A stretch of 64,000 nucleotides of DNA from Pseudomonadota bacterium (GTDB taxonomy: Bacteria; Pseudomonadota; Alphaproteobacteria; Sphingomonadales; Sphingomonadaceae): the NCBI GenBank assembly GCA_023458055.1, contig JAEXAW010000078.1, forward strand, positions 186,001-250,000, given 5' to 3'. Below the pieces are notes generated by a model. It did no database searches. It saw only the letters and a program-made list of their open reading frames with translations, and was not told the origin of the DNA. Below are positions 17,299-24,843 of this stretch, in pieces (positions within the stretch are counted from its first letter, which is position 1; the number at the start of each line of letters is the position of its first letter). The translations under genes were made by a program, and so were the position numbers.

Positions 17299-17964
17299 AT
17301 GCTCTTTGCGAACCTCAAGCCGGCGTTGCTCGGCAAAAGCTTGCCCGTGCGGCTGTTATTGCCGATGGGACTGATTTCTGCGTCGGGCGCGTTGCTGCTG
17401 TGGCTATGGTCGGAAATTGGCGAGGGCGAGCTCGGGCATTTTGACCGCACGATCCTCCTGTGGTTCCGCAAGCCCGGTGCGCTCAATGAAATGATCGGGC
17501 CGCCCTGGCTGAAACAGACCATGCTCGATCTGACCAGCCTGGGGAGCGCGACGATCCTCACTATTGTCATCATCGGCGCGATGCTGTTTGCCCTGACCCG
17601 CCGCGCCTATCGCATCGCGCTACTGACCGCCGGAGCGCCGATCACCGGGGCGATCCTAGTGGCGTTGCTCAAGCTGCAATTCGGGCGGGTGCGTCCGACT
17701 TTGGTCGACCCGCTGGTCTATGAACATTCCCCCAGTTTCCCGAGCGGCCACGCGGCCAACAGCGCGATCGTCTATCTGACCCTCGCGGTGCTGCTGATGC
17801 GCGTCGAACGGCGGACGACGACCAAAATCTACATTCTCGCGGCGGCGATCACGATCACCACGCTGGTCGGCATCTCGCGCGTCGCCTTGGGCGTCCATTG
17901 GCCCAGCGACGCCTCGGCGGATGGCTTTTCGGCACCAGCTGGGCCTGCCTCTGCGCGCTGCTGA
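17299..17964 (+). CDS. PAP2-family phosphatase with frameshifted C-terminus
   Basis: A membrane phosphatase (undecaprenyl-diphosphate or lipid phosphatase type) of 221 residues as read. The three catalytic motifs are intact: KLQFGRVRP, PSFPSGHA and SRVALGVHWPSD, with several hydrophobic helices between them. Immediately after SD the reading changes to ASADGFSAPAGPASARC, while the next frame continues GGWLFGTSWACLCALLIKLP and ends at TAG 18012-18014. One missing base near 17911-17913 explains this. The last transmembrane helix is therefore lost or replaced. This may be a real frameshift or a sequencing error; the active site could still work. Confidence 0.8.
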   Translation: MLFANLKPALLGKSLPVRLLLPMGLISASGALLLWLWSEIGEGELGHFDRTILLWFRKPGALNEMIGPPWLKQTMLDLTSLGSATILTIVIIGAMLFALTRRAYRIALLTAGAPITGAILVALLKLQFGRVRPTLVDPLVYEHSPSFPSGHAANSAIVYLTLAVLLMRVERRTTTKIYILAAAITITTLVGISRVALGVHWPSDASADGFSAPAGPASARC

Positions 17965-18166
17965 TCAAACTGCCGGTGATTGAGGAGGCAACCCCGGAGC
18001 CGATGGCGGGGTAGGGGGGTGACTTGTTAGGGCGGATGCGAATGATAACTTCGCATTAGGGAAGGCGAGGTTAGGCTGGCGGTTGTGCGTATAATTGAAG
18101 GGGTGACTTGGGTTTATGGGTTGGCGTTTTCGCACCTGTCGCCGTAATTAGTGTGGTAACGTCACC

Positions 18167-18550
18167 TCAAGCGTCTTCGCTAAGCGCGTAGGTTTTCGGG
18201 TCCAGCCGGTCTCGATAGTCTTGAGTCAGCGCCTCGCCGATACCCTCCAGCCGGTTATCAGAGGGACGGACCAGCCGAGCGCTCAAATTGAAGTCGGGAT
18301 ACTTCCCCCGGATATGCGGGTGCATGGAAGCGGCGATCTCGACGTCTGATCGCGAGATGTAGCGACCGGCCCATTTCTCAATAATGTGCTTTAGTGGGCG
18401 GAATTTTTTGCTCGGCGTAGCCCGCACGTTCTGAGCATCCAGCCACTCATAGGCAATGCGGATGCAATCATTGTGTTCGTGCAAAACGTCGCTGGGATGA
18501 TCGTAGCGGAATCCCTGTTTGGCAGCGTCAATTTGGTCATCTGTAAGCAT
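18167..18550 (-). CDS. Unknown protein in a repeat-rich gap
   Basis: The ATG at 18550 with AGGGG 11 bases upstream gives about 127 residues (MLTDDQIDAAKQGFRYDHPS...); the frame continues to a TTG at 18658 without a good ribosome site. The protein is charged and His/Arg-rich, with RPLKHIIEKWAGRYISRSDVEIAA as a helical middle, no signal peptide and no membrane segment. Base composition is lower in GC than the flanking conserved genes. I do not recognise a family. Flanking repeats and the damaged PAP2 gene suggest a plastic locus. Confidence 0.5.
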   Translation of the reverse strand: MLTDDQIDAAKQGFRYDHPSDVLHEHNDCIRIAYEWLDAQNVRATPSKKFRPLKHIIEKWAGRYISRSDVEIAASMHPHIRGKYPDFNLSARLVRPSDNRLEGIGEALTQDYRDRLDPKTYALSEDA

Positions 18551-18668
18551 CGGCTGGAGGCCCCTTAGTATTCGCGCCTGCGATAATGTGCCGACGTAGT
18601 GATTTCCAGCTCTAAAATCCAAATGAAGGTTTGGTGACACTCTACTTAATTGATTCAATTCGTTTACC

Positions 18669-18945
18669 CAGAGGCACAGAGGCGCGGAGGTTATCGGGTA
18701 ACGTTCGCTCTACACCCTCTGCGCCTCTGCGCGAAATAATGTGGCCGTTATGCGCGCGCTACCTTCGCAAAACTCTCGACATTGCTACACCAACTAACGC
18801 CGTCCCGATTTCAAGCGTCCGTTGATGGATCCCCGATCAGGTCGGGGATGACGTTGGGGATGACGTCGGGGTTGGGGAGGCCTTGTTGTGATAGCGCAGC
18901 AATGCCGCAATCCCCTTCCGCGCCTCCGCGCCTCCGCGCCTCCGC
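18669..18945. repeat. Cluster of short repeats (GAGGCGCAGAG type and others)
   Basis: 18669-18690 reads AGAGGCACAGAGGCGCGGAG and 18716-18733 is its approximate complement CCTCTGCGCCTCTGCGCG. 18826-18880 holds GATCCCCGATCAGGTCGGGGAT with two further GGGGATGACGT copies. 18918-18945 is a tandem run of CGCGCCTC units. The first type recurs at 62833-63060. Confidence 0.7.
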
Positions 18946-19013
18946 ATGAACCAATGCGTACCGGGCCACCAAGAACCCATTACAAAGAAAATCCCACCCT
19001 TGTCGATTTTGCT

Positions 19014-19454
19014 GTCCTACAGGTTGCGCGTGTGTCAGCCTTGGCCAAACACTGGGTATAGCATCTTGCGGCTGGCTTTAGAGCCTGCGGCTCTTTGAAA
19101 TTGTCTGGGCGTCGTTTTCGCTATTCTCATGCCGGTCGGCCCCCATACGGGGGCAGCCGTCATGCCGGAAAGGTCTCGTGCCGAACGGTGCGTTTTCTAT
19201 ATATAGGGGGTGCGCAATTGATCAAAGTCTAGGAACTTTAGGAACGTAAGGAGGCGTTTTTGGCGGATATCTGCGGTGTATATTTTCCAACATATTTTTA
19301 TGGCCGGTGACCACCACATCTTGTGTCGGCCCATTTGGGAGTCTGGCCATTGGTCGGGGCTCTATGGCGCTGGCTCCCCAACAAAGCTTTGCTTGCGTGC
19401 CGCAAACAAGCGCGCGGTTGCGCGGCTCCCCATGCTTGGCGTAGATGAGGCGCC
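19014..19454. other. Long structured leader or intergenic region before cysteine synthase
   Basis: No convincing ORF. Visible structure: CAGCC (19036) with GGCTG (19070); AGAGCC-TGC-GGCTCT (19080-19094); GCCCCC-ATAC-GGGGGC (19139-19154); direct repeats TCATGCCGG at 19127 and 19160; and CTATATATAG near 19197, which could be a promoter element. AGGAAC repeats precede AAGGAGG near 19251. No known riboswitch class was matched. Confidence 0.4.
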
Positions 19455-20489
19455 ATGATTACAACAGTTGTTCCATCTCCTGTCGCCAATAGTATCAAGC
19501 TTATCGGCAATACGCCGCTGGTGCGCCTTGCCGGGCCCAGTGCGGCGACGGGGTGCGAGATTTTCGCCAAGTGCGAATTTGCCAACCCCGGGGCTTCGAT
19601 CAAGGATCGCGCCGCGCTCTATATTGTCGAGGATGCCGAAGCGAAGGGCTTGCTCAAACCGGGCGGTACGATTGTTGAAGGAACGGCGGGCAATACCGGC
19701 ATCGGTCTCGCGCTGGTCGGCAATGCCAAGGGCTATAAGACGATCATCGTCATGCCCGAAACGCAGAGCCAGGAGAAGAAGGATACGCTGATTGCGCTGG
19801 GGGCCGAATTGGTGCTGGTGCCCGCCGCGCCCTATGCCAATCCGGGGCATTTCGTCCACACCTCGCGGCGGATTGCCGAGGAGACCGATAATGCGATCTG
19901 GGCCAACCAGTTCGACAATATCGCCAACCGCAAGGCGCATATCCACGGCACGGCGGAGGAAATCTGGGCGCAGATGGATGGGCGGATTGACGGCTTTACC
20001 TGTGCGGCGGGGACTGGCGGCACGATTGCGGGGGTCGGCCTGGGCCTGAAGGCGAAGGACGAAAATGTGACCATCGCGCTCACCGACCCGCACGGGGCGG
20101 CGCTGTATAATTATTATGCCTGCGGGGAATTGCGCGCCGAGGGCAATAGCGTGGCGGAGGGCATCGGGCAGGGGCGCATCACCGGCAACCTCGAAGGCGC
20201 GCCGATTGACACCCAGTTCCGCATTTCCGACGCGGAAGGGCTGGCGGTGGTTGAGGCGCTGTTGCGGGAAGAAGGGCTGTGCGTCGGGCTTTCGTCCGGC
20301 ATCAATGTGGCGGGCGCAATGGCCTTGGCGCGCGAGCTTGGACCGGGCAAGCGGATTGTGACGATCTTGGCTGATACGGGCTTTCGCTATTTGTCGACGC
20401 TGTTCAATCCGGACTGGCGGGCGGAGAAGGGGCTGGCGGCGAGCGGCGGTTCGGGCGCAGAGACCGGCTTGGCAAGCGGCGCGAAATAG
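19455..20489 (+). CDS. cysK: Cysteine synthase A-type PLP enzyme
   Basis: A fold-type II PLP enzyme of 344 residues that would make cysteine from O-acetylserine and sulfide. The PLP lysine is in NPGASIKDRAALYIVEDA, the phosphate-binding loops are EGTAGNTGIGLAL and CAAGTGGTIAGV, and NTPLVRL at the N-terminus is typical. The usual TSGNTG loop reads GTAGNTG here, seen in some CysK-like paralogues, so cystathionine beta-synthase-like activity cannot be excluded. It is followed by two small-to-medium membrane genes of unknown role in the same direction. Confidence 0.85.
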   Translation: MITTVVPSPVANSIKLIGNTPLVRLAGPSAATGCEIFAKCEFANPGASIKDRAALYIVEDAEAKGLLKPGGTIVEGTAGNTGIGLALVGNAKGYKTIIVMPETQSQEKKDTLIALGAELVLVPAAPYANPGHFVHTSRRIAEETDNAIWANQFDNIANRKAHIHGTAEEIWAQMDGRIDGFTCAAGTGGTIAGVGLGLKAKDENVTIALTDPHGAALYNYYACGELRAEGNSVAEGIGQGRITGNLEGAPIDTQFRISDAEGLAVVEALLREEGLCVGLSSGINVAGAMALARELGPGKRIVTILADTGFRYLSTLFNPDWRAEKGLAASGGSGAETGLASGAK

Positions 20490-20504
20490 GGCAGAATCTT
20501 GAAG

Positions 20505-20873
20505 ATGGCACCACGCTCTTTAGAACAATATCGTCGCTTGCAGATTGGCGGCATCGGCCTTGCGGCGGTGATCCTGCTGGTCGTGCTGGCAGGGATTTTG
20601 AGTGATCGCAACATCGTTCCGGGTACCGCCGAAAATGGCACCGCTGTGACGGAAACCACCGGCAAGGCGCCATCCGAGCCCTTGTCCGAACTGGGCGTGC
20701 AACCGGCACCGGCGGCGGACAACAAGGCAGTCACCTCCGAACATATTCCGGTGCCGACACAGCCTAACGCGAGGCAGGTGACAGGCAATGGTGCGCTTCC
20801 CGATATCAGGCCGGGCGAACGGGTCCCCGATCTTCCGGCAGCGTCCGTGCCGCAGCAGTCTCCCGCGCAATAA
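20505..20873 (+). CDS. Single-pass membrane protein with Pro/Ala-rich periplasmic tail
   Basis: About 122 residues from the ATG at 20505 (a TTG two codons earlier is possible). One transmembrane segment, IGGIGLAAVILLVVLAGIL, follows a short basic N-terminus; the rest is a low-complexity Pro/Ala/Glu-rich tail likely in the periplasm. There are no recognised motifs. It lies between cysK and the 412-residue membrane protein gene, 6 bases before the latter, so they are probably cotranscribed. Confidence 0.6.
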   Translation: MAPRSLEQYRRLQIGGIGLAAVILLVVLAGILSDRNIVPGTAENGTAVTETTGKAPSEPLSELGVQPAPAADNKAVTSEHIPVPTQPNARQVTGNGALPDIRPGERVPDLPAASVPQQSPAQ

Positions 20874-20879
20874 ACGGCG

Positions 20880-22118
20880 ATGAGTATCAACCGCCGCCTC
20901 GCTACGGCGCTTGTGATTTTCACCCTTGCCGAGTTGTTGGTGACGACGCCCTGGACGGGCTGGCTGATCGACAAACGGCTTGATCCGCTGCTGGCCATAG
21001 CGCCGCGGATCGTGACGCTGACGCTTCCGGTGCTGATGCTGGCGGGGCAATCGCGGCGGTTAAGGCTCGGCTTTTATGCCGGATTGGTGGCGGTGGTTGG
21101 CCTTATCGGCCTGTTTGCAACCGCCATGCTGGGCGAGCGGATGGGGTGGATGCAGCATCTGGTGCTTGGCGTGGTGAGCCTTGGCTGGATGGTGGCGTGT
21201 GATTGGCTGGTCGGGCGGGTACGGGCGCGCTGGCCGGGCGGAGGACGGTTTGCCACGGCGGCATTATGGGTTGCGACGCTGGCCCTGGCGCTGGTCGTTG
21301 CCCTGTGTGCGGGGTTTGCGGTGCGCAAGGCTTATGCGCCGCCGCCGGGCCAAGCGCCTCTGACACTGATGACCGGCTTGCCGCTGGTCTGGGGCGAGGG
21401 AGAGGACGGCTTGACCAAGGGCAAGTTGACGCTCGACGGCGGCGCGCCTGCTCCCGCTTTGGTGGCGCTCAAACAACGCTTTGCGGTCGATGTGATTGAT
21501 GCAGCAACGCCCGAAAGCTTGCCAAAGCCGGGCGTGTTGCTGCTGGCACATCCCAAGGCGATGGCTCCGGCGGAACTGGTGGCGCTCGATGATTGGCTGA
21601 GGCGCGGCGGCAAGGCGTTGATCCTCGCCGATGCGTTCCTCGCCTGGGAGCCGCCCCACGCGCTGGGTGATCCGCGCAACCCGCCGATTACGAGCCTGCT
21701 CACCCCTATGCTCGACCATTGGGGGCTTGATCTTGTGCTTCCGGCCAATGGACCGGAAAGCCCGCTCCTGACGCTCAATGATGGCGGGCAAAGGCTCCAT
21801 CTGGTGGCGGCCGGGGTGTTCGCGCGCAAGGCTGGCGGCGAGGGCGTGCGCTGCGAAATTAGCCTCCGCGGGGTGCGGGCGGATTGTGCGGTGGGCAAGG
21901 GACGGGCGATCCTCGTTTCGGACGCGGATTTGCTCCACGACCAACTGTGGCTCTCGCCCGCAATGGTGCGCGGCGGCGGGCTCGATTTGTCCCCCGCATT
22001 ATGGCGGGCGGATAATATCGGCTGGGTGAGCGACCAGCTCGACGATCTCGCGGGCAATGCAACGCGCCAACCCCCGCTGGCAACGCCGGTCTGGATCGAG
22101 ACTCGCCCGCGCCGCTGA
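20880..22118 (+). CDS. Membrane protein with GldG-like periplasmic domain
   Basis: 412 residues. The first 145 hold about five hydrophobic helices (for example ALVIFTLAELLVTTPW, LVAVVGLIGLFATAML, ALWVATLALALVVALCAGF). The remaining part is soluble: PLVWGEGEDG, PKPGVLLLAHPKAMAPAELVALDDWLRRGGKALILADAFLAW, and GRAILVSDADLLHD. This arrangement resembles the GldG/ABC-type auxiliary and DUF4350 domains, where the WLRRGGKALIL segment is characteristic. The role is unknown. It is the last gene before the dcw regulatory region. Confidence 0.65.
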   Translation: MSINRRLATALVIFTLAELLVTTPWTGWLIDKRLDPLLAIAPRIVTLTLPVLMLAGQSRRLRLGFYAGLVAVVGLIGLFATAMLGERMGWMQHLVLGVVSLGWMVACDWLVGRVRARWPGGGRFATAALWVATLALALVVALCAGFAVRKAYAPPPGQAPLTLMTGLPLVWGEGEDGLTKGKLTLDGGAPAPALVALKQRFAVDVIDAATPESLPKPGVLLLAHPKAMAPAELVALDDWLRRGGKALILADAFLAWEPPHALGDPRNPPITSLLTPMLDHWGLDLVLPANGPESPLLTLNDGGQRLHLVAAGVFARKAGGEGVRCEISLRGVRADCAVGKGRAILVSDADLLHDQLWLSPAMVRGGGLDLSPALWRADNIGWVSDQLDDLAGNATRQPPLATPVWIETRPRR

Positions 22119-22142
22119 GTCGTTGATTCAGCTTTTTAATTA

Positions 22143-22163
22143 GAACATACTGAGAACAGTATG
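22143..22163. promoter_or_regulatory. LexA-like box (GAAC-N7-GAAC), overlapping a small dyad
   Basis: GAAC at 22143 and 22154 are separated by exactly seven bases, the reverse complement of the alphaproteobacterial SOS box GTTC-N7-GTTC. The same bases form CATACTG-AGAA-CAGTATG followed by CTTTT, so it might instead be a weak terminator for the upstream gene. Confidence 0.5.
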
Positions 22164-22244
22164 CTTTTCGCCCGATCAGCAAAGGAGACTCTTGCCCAAT
22201 TTTGCTCGTCCTACCCCTGATTTTGCCTCATTTTGGCGTCATTT

Positions 22245-22288
22245 CCCCAAATATCCCCAATTTTCCCCTTCACACCCCAACCAACCCT
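22245..22288 (-). promoter_or_regulatory. MraZ-type operator: G4 boxes at 10-bp spacing
   Basis: CCCC occurs at 22245, 22255, 22265 and 22275, each exactly 10 bases apart, with a fifth CCC at 22285 in register. On the minus strand this reads as GGGG boxes (three preceded by T) spaced 10 bp, the pattern that MraZ proteins bind ahead of their own gene. It ends about 155 bases before mraZ. Confidence 0.7.
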
Positions 22289-22442
22289 TGTTATGCAGGT
22301 AAATGAGAGGGGCACTCTCCTTATCCAGCGACCAGAGGGTCGAACGGCAGCCGGACCGTTAACACCGGTGTGCTTTTCGACAGGAGGAAGGCTGTGCCTG
22401 CTCTCTTGGATTGGCCAGGGTTTGCTTTTTTAAGGGGTTCAA

Positions 22443-22928
22443 GTGGCGCTTTCGGGTATCTATTCCGGGCCTGCTCTATCGGCGATAGATGACAAAGGTC
22501 GTCTCGCCGTCCCTGCAACGCTGCGCAACTCAATCCCCAAGTCCGACGGCAATATTCTGTGCGTCACCAAGCATGAAAAATCCGACTGCCTCATCGCGTT
22601 TGGCCCCGAACGCCTGGCTCGCATGCTTGCCGACATTGAGCGCGAAGAGCAAAATGCCATCGCCCGCGGCCTTGATTATGACCGCGATGCCGCCAATCGC
22701 CGCAAGTTCGGCCTGACCGAGCAGGTCTCGATTGACGGGTCGGGCCGCTTCATTCTGCCGCCGGTGCTGAAGATGCTCGGCAAGCTCGACAAGACGGTGT
22801 TCCTGCACGGGGCGGGCGAATATTTCGAAATCTGGAACCCTGAAAATCTGATGGCCGCTGACGACAGCTATGCCCCTCTCAAGGCGGCGGCGCAGTATTT
22901 GATGGAAAATGGAGGCAAGCGCAAATGA
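22443..22928 (+). CDS. mraZ: Transcriptional regulator MraZ
   Basis: MraZ is a DNA-binding protein with two SpoVT/AbrB-like modules that controls the dcw operon. 161 residues from a GTG at 22443 with AAGGGG upstream. The first module is SAIDDKGRLAVPATLRNSI and the second QVSIDGSGRFILPPVLKMLGKL, each with the D-x-K/S-G-R core. The C-terminus IWNPENLMAADDS is typical. The array of G4 boxes upstream is a credible autoregulatory site. Its stop overlaps the start of rsmH. Confidence 0.96.
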   Translation: MALSGIYSGPALSAIDDKGRLAVPATLRNSIPKSDGNILCVTKHEKSDCLIAFGPERLARMLADIEREEQNAIARGLDYDRDAANRRKFGLTEQVSIDGSGRFILPPVLKMLGKLDKTVFLHGAGEYFEIWNPENLMAADDSYAPLKAAAQYLMENGGKRK

Positions 22929-23893
22929 GCGACCTCGCCTCCTATGCCGATGATCCGCGCCATGCCCCGGTGCTGCGCGACGAGGTGGTTGCGGCGCTGG
23001 CCGTTGCGCCGGGCGATGTCATCGTCGACGGCACCTTCGGCGCAGGTGGCTATAGCCGCGCGCTGATGGCAGCGGGCGCCAACGTCATCGCGATTGACCG
23101 CGACCCTGATGCGATCCGCGCGGGGCAAGCCGTGGTTGAAGCGAGCGACGGTAAGCTCACGCTCATCGCCGGACGCTTCTCCGACATGGCGGCGCTGGTG
23201 CGCGCAGCGGGCCATGAGCAAGTTGATGGCGTCACGCTCGATATCGGCGTGTCGTCGATGCAGCTTGATGAGGCGCATCGCGGCTTTTCCTTTCAGGGCG
23301 ATGGCCCGCTCGACATGCGGATGGAGCAGGACGGGCAGAGCGCAGCAGAATGGCTGAACACAGCGCCCGAAGCTGAGATTGCGGACGTCATCTATCAATA
23401 TGGCGAAGAGCATCGCTCGCGCCGGATTGCTAGAGCGATTGTCGCCGGTCGCCCCCTGTCGCGCACTGGCGAACTCGCGGCCATCGTGCGCAAGGCGGTC
23501 GGACACAAGCCGCATGACAAGAAGGATCCGGCGACGCGGACTTTTCAGGCGATCCGTATCCATATGAACCGTGAACTTGAGGAACTGGACGATGGGCTGC
23601 GCGCTGCCGAAGCGGTGCTGCGTCCCGGCGGGCGGCTGGCGGTGGTGACGTTCCACAGCCTTGAAGATCGCATCGTCAAACAATTTCTGAAACGCCGGAG
23701 CGGGGCGCAAGGGTCCGGCTCGCGACATCTGCCACAAGCGGCAGAGCGCGGGCCGGATCCGACCTTTTCATCCGTCTCCAAGGCGGTTCGTCCCGGCGAG
23801 GCCGAACTGGCCCGCAACCCGCGCGCGCGCTCGGCGACGCTGCGCGCGGCCGTCCGTACCGCCGCACCTGTTTGGGAGTCCGTAGCATGTTGA
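22925..23893 (+). CDS. rsmH: 16S rRNA (cytosine-1402-N4)-methyltransferase
   Basis: A SAM-dependent enzyme that methylates C1402 in the decoding centre. The 322-residue protein has HAPVLRDEVVAALAVAPGDVIVDGTFGAGGYSRALM with the SAM-binding motif, FAIDRDPDAI-type IAIDRDPDAIRAG, LDIGVSSMQLDEAHRGFSF and AVVTFHSLEDRIVKQFL, all hallmark RsmH segments. It overlaps mraZ by 4 bases and ftsL by 7. Confidence 0.97.
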   Translation: MSDLASYADDPRHAPVLRDEVVAALAVAPGDVIVDGTFGAGGYSRALMAAGANVIAIDRDPDAIRAGQAVVEASDGKLTLIAGRFSDMAALVRAAGHEQVDGVTLDIGVSSMQLDEAHRGFSFQGDGPLDMRMEQDGQSAAEWLNTAPEAEIADVIYQYGEEHRSRRIARAIVAGRPLSRTGELAAIVRKAVGHKPHDKKDPATRTFQAIRIHMNRELEELDDGLRAAEAVLRPGGRLAVVTFHSLEDRIVKQFLKRRSGAQGSGSRHLPQAAERGPDPTFSSVSKAVRPGEAELARNPRARSATLRAAVRTAAPVWESVAC

Positions 23894-24843
23894 TGGCAGC
23901 ACGTAAATTACAGGGTATCGGCCTTGTTTTGCTGGTGCTCATCCTGGCGATGACGCTCTATCCGGTGTCGCTGCGGGTTGCATCCAAGCGCAGTGAACTG
24001 GCGCGCGTCGAACGCGACATCCGTAACACGCGCGATAATATCCGTTACCTTGAAACCGAGTTGGGCGCGCGGGCAAGCTTGCGTCAGCTCGAGCGGTGGA
24101 ACGCGGAAAACTTCGCTTATTCCGCGCCGACCGCCGCGCAATATCTTGATGGCGAACGTCAGCTTGCCAATTTGGGCGCCTTTGATGGTGATCGCGAACG
24201 CCTCGCGGTCGTTGCGCCCGTCCGCGTAGCCAGCGCGATGGTAGTTGATACCGGCGCTGCGGACGCATCCGCGATTGCTGCCAGTGGGGCGGCGCAGATC
24301 GCCAGCGATTCCGAAACCGCGAGCAGTTCGGTGCTCGCCACGCAACTGCGCGCTGCATCAGCGGCCAATGCCGTAACTTCGGCGGCAAAGCCTGCGATGA
24401 AGGTGGTCGTTCCGGCGAAGCCGACCGCGCGGGATCGCTATGCCGAGCGCACCCGCATGATCGACACATTGCTCGAAAAGGAATCGCCGGTCAGCAAGAC
24501 GGCAGCTGCGGCGACCAAGCGTGCGGAAGCCGCGCCGAAGAAGCCTGCGGTCGTGCTGGCATCGGCTGGCGATAGCAAGACCTCGCTCGCCAAGGCAGTT
24601 GCCAAGGTCGCGAAGCCCAAGTCCGCTGCTCAACCGGCAGCCAAGCTGGCTGCAGCCAAGCCGGAAACCCAAAAGCCGGCTGTCAAAACGGCGACGGCGG
24701 AAAAGCCCAAGGTGGCTCCGACAAAGGCTGCTACGACAAAGGCTGCTCCGGCCAAGGTGGCTGTTGCCAAGGCTGAACCGAAAAAGCCTCAACCCAAAAA
24801 GATCGCGTCCGCTGACAAGCTCAAGGGGACGAAGCAGCAATGA
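23887..24843 (+). CDS. ftsL: FtsL-type division protein with long Ala/Lys/Pro-rich tail
   Basis: The position between rsmH and ftsI and the topology identify FtsL, a bitopic divisome protein. The ATG at 23887 overlaps the rsmH stop. A transmembrane segment GIGLVLLVLILAMTLYPVSL is followed by the coiled-coil part SKRSELARVERDIRNTRDNIRYLETELGARASLRQLERWN. FtsL is normally 90-150 residues; this one has 318. The last 200 are basic and low-complexity (many AKP, KPA, KAA units), resembling a histone H1 tail, and should lie in the periplasm. Confidence 0.85.
   Translation: MLMAARKLQGIGLVLLVLILAMTLYPVSLRVASKRSELARVERDIRNTRDNIRYLETELGARASLRQLERWNAENFAYSAPTAAQYLDGERQLANLGAFDGDRERLAVVAPVRVASAMVVDTGAADASAIAASGAAQIASDSETASSSVLATQLRAASAANAVTSAAKPAMKVVVPAKPTARDRYAERTRMIDTLLEKESPVSKTAAAATKRAEAAPKKPAVVLASAGDSKTSLAKAVAKVAKPKSAAQPAAKLAAAKPETQKPAVKTATAEKPKVAPTKAATTKAAPAKVAVAKAEPKKPQPKKIASADKLKGTKQQ

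Noticed and set aside
18660..18945. CRISPR array
   Set aside because: The repeats are tandem or inverted short words without regular spacers of constant length, and there are no cas genes.
19014..19260. Known riboswitch (for example SAM or cobalamin) ahead of cysteine synthase
   Set aside because: Hairpins are present but none of the conserved core sequences of known classes could be matched by eye.
22233..22433. 66-codon frame in the mraZ leader
   Set aside because: Begins with TTG without a ribosome site and runs through the MraZ-type boxes; no recognisable protein features.
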